Shown piece by piece: positions 59,209 to 64,000 of a stretch of DNA of 64,000 nt. The notes below the pieces were generated by a model. It saw only the letters and a list, made by a program, of their open reading frames with translations, was not told where the DNA came from and searched no databases. The stretch comes from Planctomycetota bacterium (GTDB lineage Bacteria; Planctomycetota; UBA1135; GCA-002686595), in assembly GCA_002686265.1 (NCBI GenBank), contig NZBA01000111.1, positions 62,001-126,000 of the forward strand, in the 5' to 3' direction. A program made the position numbers and the translations under genes. Each line of letters opens with the position of its first letter. Position 1 is the first letter of the stretch.

Positions 59209-61005
59209 TCAACCGTCCTCGCTACCCTCCTCGTCCCCGGCCTGCCCTCGGCGGCGCTCCGCGCGCTCGCGGGCGCGCCTCTCGCGCCGCCGCCCCCGCT
59301 CGACCGCCGCCTCCTTGCGCCGCGGCTCGTCGGGATCGTCGGAGTAGTCGAGGGTGGACGCCACTTCCTCCTCTCCGCGCCGCAGCACGAAGCTCTTGCT
59401 CGGTCCGCCCTGCTGCAGCTCCCGCACGACCTTGCCGCGGCTGGTGGTCTCGACGCCGTCGATGGAGAGGATCACGTCGTCCACCTTCCAGCCGGCCTCC
59501 GCCGCCCGCATCCCCGGCGTTACGCGCGCGACGCGATTACCGTCGAGCTGGATACCCATGCGCCGCGGTTGGGGGGCGCGCATGTTCGTGCGGTCCACGA
59601 GCCCGTCGAGTTGGGCGAAGCCCCAGGCCGAGAGGGCCACCACCGTGGCGTTGAACGCCTGGTCGTCGGCGTCGGCGTACTCGAAGGTGTCGTGCTGGGT
59701 GTGGTGGACGTGGCGGTAGCCTTCCTGATTCTGGATCCAGTGGAAGCCAGGCACGCCCTTGTTCACGAAGGAGGCGTGATCCGACGCACCGCCGCGAATG
59801 CCGTCCCCCTCCAGCACCTCGAAGGGGCGCTCGGAGTCGAGCTCCTTGACGGGCGCGAAAACGCGCTCAAAGTCCGCCAGCATGGCTTCGGTGGCCGAGA
59901 TCCCCTTGAGCGGATTCGGGCCGTTGTCGTGGTTGAGGACGATGCTCACCCGCTCGAGCTCCTCGGCGTGCTGTTCCACGTAGGCCGCCGAGCCCAAGAG
60001 CCCCTGCTCCTCGCCCCCGTAGAGGATGAAGCGGATCGTGCGCCGCGGCCGGAGGCCGAGGCCCGCGAGGAGGCGCGCGGCCTCGAGGGTAGTCGAGGTC
60101 CCCGTCCCGTTGTCGCAGGCCCCCTGCGCACCGTCCCAGGAGTCGATGTGTGCCTGGACGATGACGTACTCGTCGGGAAACTCCGTGCCCTCGAGGTCGG
60201 CGATCACGTTATAGAGGTCGATCGGTCCGGGGACGAAGCGGTTGTCGATGTCGAACTCCAGGCGCACTTCGTGCCCCGCCTCGATGTCCTCCATCACCTC
60301 TCGAAACTGATCGCCGCGAAGGGTGATCGACACCTCCTCGGGTAGGTCGTCGGGGTCGACGCGGTGGTTTCCGCCGGTGACCAGGAGGCCGTCGGCGGGA
60401 CCTGAGCGCACGCGCCCGGCGATGCCCGCCTCTTCGCAGGCGGCGTCGAAGGCCTCCTCGAGCTCCTCGAGCAGGCGGGTGCCGTCCGCGCCTTCATCGT
60501 CCCCGGCGAGCTCGCGCTCCCAGGCCCGGCGCTCGTCGCGGCCCAAGCGCCGCCCGAGGATCCAGGCACCGGGCAGGTCGGCGCGCAACGCCTCCAGCTC
60601 CTCATGATTGCGCGGCGTGACCACCGCCCGACCCTCGACCGGCCCCAGGGTCCCGGCCGACCAGCAGCGGGTGATGCACTCGAGCTCGCGCTCCGCCGGA
60701 GCGGTCACCCGCGCGCTGCTCGGACCGCGGTGGAAGCCCACGGGGAACTCGCCCCAGCGCTCCAGGCGCGCCTCGAGGCCGAAGCTCCGGAAGGTCTCCA
60801 GGGCCCAGACCTGGGCGTCGTAGAGGACCTCGGAGCCGGTCAACCGCGGCCCGTAGCGCCGGGTCAACACGCGCAGGTGGTCTTGGACGCGGTTGTCCTC
60901 GCCCGCGACGCGCCGCACCTCGTCGAGGGCGGGAGACTGGGCGGCGGCGGGGAGGTGAGCGGCGAGGAGGGTGAGGCCGACCAAGCAGCCGAGGCGGCGT
61001 TTCAT
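59209..61005 (-). CDS. secreted M28 peptidase with PDZ-like C-terminal domain
   Basis: A 598-residue exported metallopeptidase. Signal peptide about 1-22 from the ATG at 61005. The M28 zinc ligands appear in order: VQAHIDSWDGAQGACDNGTG, YGGEEQGLLGS, VLNHDNG, and VHHTQHDTFEYAD. Residues 485-560 resemble a PDZ domain (MGIQLDGNRVARVTPGMRAAEAGWKVDDVILSIDG shows the usual ligand-groove pattern, cited here only in part: VDDVILSIDG). The last 40 residues are Arg/Glu-rich and charged. The PDZ part may present peptides or tether the enzyme. It is divergent from the futalosine genes across 135 bases. The M28 assignment is firm; substrate unknown. Confidence 0.9.
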   Translation of the reverse strand: MKRRLGCLVGLTLLAAHLPAAAQSPALDEVRRVAGEDNRVQDHLRVLTRRYGPRLTGSEVLYDAQVWALETFRSFGLEARLERWGEFPVGFHRGPSSARVTAPAERELECITRCWSAGTLGPVEGRAVVTPRNHEELEALRADLPGAWILGRRLGRDERRAWERELAGDDEGADGTRLLEELEEAFDAACEEAGIAGRVRSGPADGLLVTGGNHRVDPDDLPEEVSITLRGDQFREVMEDIEAGHEVRLEFDIDNRFVPGPIDLYNVIADLEGTEFPDEYVIVQAHIDSWDGAQGACDNGTGTSTTLEAARLLAGLGLRPRRTIRFILYGGEEQGLLGSAAYVEQHAEELERVSIVLNHDNGPNPLKGISATEAMLADFERVFAPVKELDSERPFEVLEGDGIRGGASDHASFVNKGVPGFHWIQNQEGYRHVHHTQHDTFEYADADDQAFNATVVALSAWGFAQLDGLVDRTNMRAPQPRRMGIQLDGNRVARVTPGMRAAEAGWKVDDVILSIDGVETTSRGKVVRELQQGGPSKSFVLRRGEEEVASTLDYSDDPDEPRRKEAAVERGRRRERRARERAERRRGQAGDEEGSEDG

Positions 61006-61140
61006 GGCGGGGACGGGGATCTGGGCTCGTGCGGGGTGCATGGGCCGTGCAGGCTAGCAGATCGAGCCTCGCGCCGGTGGCGCCCCTCCCCCGCGGGCGC
61101 GGACTTGCCTCGCCCCGCACCCGCGGGGACACTCCTGGGG

Positions 61141-61818
61141 ATGGCTTCGACCTGCGAGACCTTGATCCTGGTGCCCACCGATCTCGAGCGCCGGCGCCTG
61201 CTCGACCTGGGTGGCTTCGACGCCGACCAGGGCGAACCGCACCTGTGCGGCTTCGGGCCGGTGGCGTCCGCGGCGCGCAGCGCCTGGTACCTCGCCGAGC
61301 TGCGCCCGCGGCGGGTGCTCCTGGTGGGCATCGCCGGCGCCTTCGACCTCGAGGCGCACCCGATCGGCACGGCGGCGGAGTTCGGCGCCACGGCGGTGGA
61401 CGGCGTCGGCGTGGGCGAGGGCAGGACCTTCCGCGGGCCGCCCGCCCTCGGCTTCCCCCAGTGGCCCGGCGCCCAGGACACGGACACGCAGGAGGTCGGC
61501 GACCGCATCGCCCTGCCGTCCGCGGCGCCCGGGGCCGCCGACCTGCTCCTGACGACCTGCGCCGCCTCCGACTCTCCCGACCAGGCCGTCCTGCGCCGCG
61601 AACGCTTCCCCGACGCGAGCGCCGAGGACATGGAGGGTTTCGCGGTGGCGATGGCCTGTCTCCTCGGCGGCGTCCCCCTGCGGATCGTGCGCGGCATCTC
61701 GAACGAGGTGGGCGACCGCGACCCCGAGCACTGGCGCATCCCCGCCGCCCTCGCCGCGGCCCACGAGGCAGCCTGCGCCTTGCTGGCCGAGCAGGCGGAC
61801 TGGGGAGCCGGCGCTTGA
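61141..61818 (+). CDS. mqnB: futalosine hydrolase
   Basis: A 225-residue nucleosidase of the futalosine menaquinone pathway, splitting futalosine to dehypoxanthine futalosine and hypoxanthine. Landmarks: LILVPTDLERRRL, VLLVGIAGAFD (nucleosidase phosphate/ribose strand), GATAVDGVGVGEG, and the catalytic/ribose-binding AEDMEGFAVAMA with RGISNEVGDRDP. The neighbouring mqnD confirms the pathway. The frame is open far upstream but the conserved N-terminus starts just after ATG 61141. Its TGA overlaps the TTG start of mqnD. Confidence 0.94.
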   Translation: MASTCETLILVPTDLERRRLLDLGGFDADQGEPHLCGFGPVASAARSAWYLAELRPRRVLLVGIAGAFDLEAHPIGTAAEFGATAVDGVGVGEGRTFRGPPALGFPQWPGAQDTDTQEVGDRIALPSAAPGAADLLLTTCAASDSPDQAVLRRERFPDASAEDMEGFAVAMACLLGGVPLRIVRGISNEVGDRDPEHWRIPAALAAAHEAACALLAEQADWGAGA

Positions 61819-62675
61819 GCGCGGCCCTGCGGGTGGGCATCTCCACCTGCCCCAACGACACCTTCGCCTTTCACGGTCTGCTCTGTGGGGCCGTGTCCGC
61901 CGCGCCCCTGGCCCTCGACTTCCGCCTCTCCGACGTCCAGGAGCTGAACGAGGCCCTCCTGGCCGGGAGCCTCGACGTGGTCAAGGCCAGCTTCCACGCC
62001 GCCCTGCTCGCGAGCGAGGAGTACGTCGTCCTGGAGGTCGGCTCGGCCCTGGGGTTCGGCGTCGGACCGCTCCTATTGGCGGGGCCCGGCGGCGCGCCGC
62101 CGGATGCGCCGGCGGCTCCGCCCCCCGCTTCCATGCGCGTGCTCTGCCCGGGCCGGTGGACGACGGCGACGATGCTCTACCGCCTCTACCACCCCGGCGA
62201 GGGCGCGGTCTCCCAGGTCCTGTTCAGCGAGATCCTCCCGGCCCTGGCCGCGGGCGAAGCCGAGCGCGGGGTCTGCATCCACGAGGGCCGCTTCACCTTC
62301 GCCGAGCGCGGCCTCACCTGCATCGAGGACCTCGGCGGGCGCTGGGAGCGCGACACCCGCTCTCCCCTGCCCCTCGGCGGCCTCCTCGCCCGCCGCTCCC
62401 TGGGCCACGAGGTCCTCGGCGCGCTGCAGCGCGCGGTTTGCGCCTCCCTGGATCACGCCCGCGAGCACCCCTCCGACGCCCTGGTCACCATGCGCCGCCA
62501 CGCCGCCGAGCAGGCCGACGAGGTCCTCATGGGCCACGTCGAGCTGTACGTGAATCGCTGGACGCGCGAGCTGGGCTCAAGGGGGCGCGCCGCTCTCGCC
62601 GTCCTCGGCGAGCGGGCGCGCGCCGCGGGTCTGGTGGCGGCGGGCACCCCCGCCCTGAAGGTCTTCGGTGGCTGA
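61815..62675 (+). CDS. mqnD: 1,4-dihydroxy-6-naphthoate synthase
   Basis: A 286-residue enzyme converting cyclic dehypoxanthine futalosine to 1,4-dihydroxy-6-naphthoate, a late step to the menaquinone ring. Typical motifs: GISTCPNDTFAFHGLL at the N-terminus, DVQELNEALLAGSLDVVKASFHA (in part VQELNEALLAG), LCPGRWTTATMLYRLYHP, GVCIHEGRFTFAERGL, and the C-terminal HVELYVN. The start is the TTG at 61815, overlapping the mqnB stop as TTGA; no other start precedes the conserved motif. The DUF952 gene begins within its last codons. The other pathway genes (mqnA, mqnC) are not in the window. Confidence 0.95.
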   Translation: MSAALRVGISTCPNDTFAFHGLLCGAVSAAPLALDFRLSDVQELNEALLAGSLDVVKASFHAALLASEEYVVLEVGSALGFGVGPLLLAGPGGAPPDAPAAPPPASMRVLCPGRWTTATMLYRLYHPGEGAVSQVLFSEILPALAAGEAERGVCIHEGRFTFAERGLTCIEDLGGRWERDTRSPLPLGGLLARRSLGHEVLGALQRAVCASLDHAREHPSDALVTMRRHAAEQADEVLMGHVELYVNRWTRELGSRGRAALAVLGERARAAGLVAAGTPALKVFGG

Positions 62676-63063
62676 GGGACGCCCCGAGCGCCTCTTCCAC
62701 CTCGTGCGCCCCGCCGACTGGGCGCCCGCGGACGGGATGTGGCGCCCCGCCTCCCTAGCGAGCGAGGGCTTCGTCCACCTCTCCTTCCCCCACCAACTGG
62801 CCGGGACCCTCGAGGCGCACTTCGCCGACGCCGGGTGCGCCTGGCTCCTGGAGATCGAGCCGGCGGCCGTCGCTGCAAGCCTGCGCCTGGAGCCCTCGCG
62901 CGGCGGCCAGCTCTTCCCCCACCTCCACGGTGCCCTCCCGCTCGCCGCCGTTGCGTGCCACTGGCCGATCGAGCGCGTCTCGGGCCTCTGGGCCCTGCCC
63001 CGCGTGGGAGACGCCGCGGGAGTGGACGCTCCCCTCGCAATCCCCGGCGCGCCCCTCGCCTAG
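62668..63063 (+). CDS. DUF952 family protein
   Basis: A 131-residue protein of the DUF952 family, whose activity is unknown to me. The family pattern is clear: LFHLVRPADW, ASEGFVHLSFPHQL, LLEIEP and LFPHLHGALPLAAV. It starts at a GTG eight bases before the mqnD stop, so its translation is coupled to mqnD. That coupling suggests expression with menaquinone synthesis, but it may be incidental. Bases 63064-63295 downstream hold nothing recognisable. Confidence 0.85.
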   Translation: MAEGRPERLFHLVRPADWAPADGMWRPASLASEGFVHLSFPHQLAGTLEAHFADAGCAWLLEIEPAAVAASLRLEPSRGGQLFPHLHGALPLAAVACHWPIERVSGLWALPRVGDAAGVDAPLAIPGAPLA

Positions 63064-63295
63064 CCGGCGCGCCGGCATCCCCGACGCCGCGGAGACCTCC
63101 GCCCCTTTCCGCTCCTCCGGCCAGGTTCCCGGCGCCACCCTCCCGCTTGATGCGCCGATTCGCCCAGAGTCCCAGAAAGAGCCGAAAGCCCGTCAGGTTG
63201 TGGCGCACGCCCTGCTCCCACCTCGTCGGGACGGCGAGCCAGCGGGGCGCACCGTCCGCGGCGGGAAGAGAATCGCACACAGCAAGGAGAAGTGC

Positions 63296-64000
63296 ATGAA
63301 CATCATCTGTCGAACGAAACCCGCTCCCCCTGCCAACGGCAGGGCCCTGTGGGGCGTCCTGCTCCTGTCCCTGGCCGCCTGCGGAGGCGGAGGCAGCGGC
63401 CCCCCGGCCGCGAGCCGCGTGACCGGCACCTGGTTCGGAACGGAGGAGCTCACCGACGGGTCCCTCCACACAGTTCGGATCGTCGTCGACGGCGACCAGC
63501 AGATCACGTCGGTGGACCTGGACGGCGCCGCGACCGGCCTCGTCGGCTCGGTCACCCACTCCCAGGATGACCTCTACGAGTACCCCCTCGACGACGGCAC
63601 CGAAGGCGGGTTCTGGATCGACGCGGCGGGCCGGCACGTCGTGTTCTGTGACGACGAGTGGAACTTCGGCGTGGTGCAGAAGGGCGGCTCCAGCGCCGGG
63701 AGCTTCTCCCAGGGCGACCTGGCCGGCCGCTCCTACCAAGGCTACACGGTCGTGACGGATGCGGCCTTCGAGATCGCCGCGACGGGGACCTCCTCGGCCA
63801 CTGTGGGGCTGGACGGCTCGTTCCAGGGGTCCTTCGACGGCGGTGCCGCGGGCGCCTCGACCTTCGAGAACCTCCCCGGGGGCGAGCTCGCCCTCGAAGA
63901 CGCGACCTTCGGCCGCTTCCTCGGCTCCTACAGCGATTCGACCGGGGACATGGGCTCGATCTCCGCGATCATGAGCCCTGACAAGCAACTCATCGGGACC
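63296..64000 (+). CDS. lipoprotein of unknown function, cut by the window end
   Basis: Starts at ATG 63296 after a good AAGGAG ribosome-binding site, and the frame remains open to the last base (235 residues visible). The N-terminus is a classical lipoprotein signal: ALWGVLLLSLAAC (Cys about 29) followed by a flexible Gly-Gly-Gly-Gly-Ser stretch. The visible mature part is beta-rich, with Asp/Gly-rich turns (GTWFGTEELTDGS, FCDDEWNFGVVQKGG) and could be a repeated beta-sandwich or porin-like barrel piece, but nothing is recognised. Confidence 0.85.
   Translation, partial: MNIICRTKPAPPANGRALWGVLLLSLAACGGGGSGPPAASRVTGTWFGTEELTDGSLHTVRIVVDGDQQITSVDLDGAATGLVGSVTHSQDDLYEYPLDDGTEGGFWIDAAGRHVVFCDDEWNFGVVQKGGSSAGSFSQGDLAGRSYQGYTVVTDAAFEIAATGTSSATVGLDGSFQGSFDGGAAGASTFENLPGGELALEDATFGRFLGSYSDSTGDMGSISAIMSPDKQLIGT

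Noticed and set aside
1-64000. CRISPR arrays, rRNA, phage genes, integrases or intact transposases
   Set aside because: None seen. The only regular repeats are the 12-bp and 15-bp in-gene repeats, the protein modules, the hairpins and one inverted-repeat pair.

Overview
The window looks like a chromosome segment of a very GC-rich (roughly 70 % by eye) Planctomycetota bacterium. The evidence is indirect but consistent: secreted proteins that share a six-cysteine module with the landmarks CFGDG, CPCGN, FGDGLRC and WYRDP, which I associate from memory with marine planctomycete genomes; an unusual sigma factor next to a Ser/Thr kinase; many secreted proteins of unknown function; and a partial futalosine menaquinone pathway. 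I see no rRNA, no convincing tRNA, no CRISPR array and no intact transposase.

Layout. 0.3-7.2 kb: a small secreted protein, pyruvate phosphate dikinase, an M28 peptidase and a secreted von Willebrand-type protein. 7.2-13.0 kb: a leftward signalling cluster in the order receiver-like/degenerate GGDEF protein, FHA protein, membrane Ser/Thr kinase, sigma factor with a Cys/His tail, then two small exported proteins. 13.2-18.1 kb: leftward genes for a small protein, an FtsQ-like membrane protein, three uncharacterised proteins with coupled starts, then rplM-rpsI-yebC. 18.3-26.9 kb: a Ski2-like helicase, an FGE-like surface protein, an alpha/beta-hydrolase-fold protein lacking its nucleophile, RecQ, YceI and a membrane protein. 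26.9-30.9 kb: a three-gene molybdenum hydroxylase operon whose FAD subunit carries the four extra cysteines typical of 4-hydroxybenzoyl-CoA reductase. 30.9-36.2 kb: cyanophycinase, cyanophycin synthetase and a third Mur-ligase-like protein in tightly overlapped order, followed by the ruined front half of a second RecQ-like gene.

37.4-57.7 kb is the most accessory-looking part. It holds a lectin-like protein, an alpha/alpha-toroid protein, lipoprotein MsrB, a 2077-residue secreted protein, a fused membrane/spermidine-synthase-like/TPR protein, and a family of genes ending in the six-cysteine module: three intact genes, one broken gene and one orphan module fragment. A related domain sits at the N-terminus of the FGE-like protein at 20.4 kb. 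Three of these genes end in near-identical hairpins overlapping the stop codon, and the broken one lies between an 88-bp inverted repeat. I consider this module plus hairpin plus repeat set the best candidate in the window for an undescribed system: a C-terminal cassette that is copied among surface proteins, perhaps as a sorting or anchoring signal.

58.0-64.0 kb: a lipoprotein fusing a Cys-X5-Arg phosphatase to a c-type heme motif, an M28 peptidase with a PDZ-like end, the futalosine genes mqnB and mqnD coupled to a DUF952 gene, and the start of a lipoprotein gene cut by the window edge.
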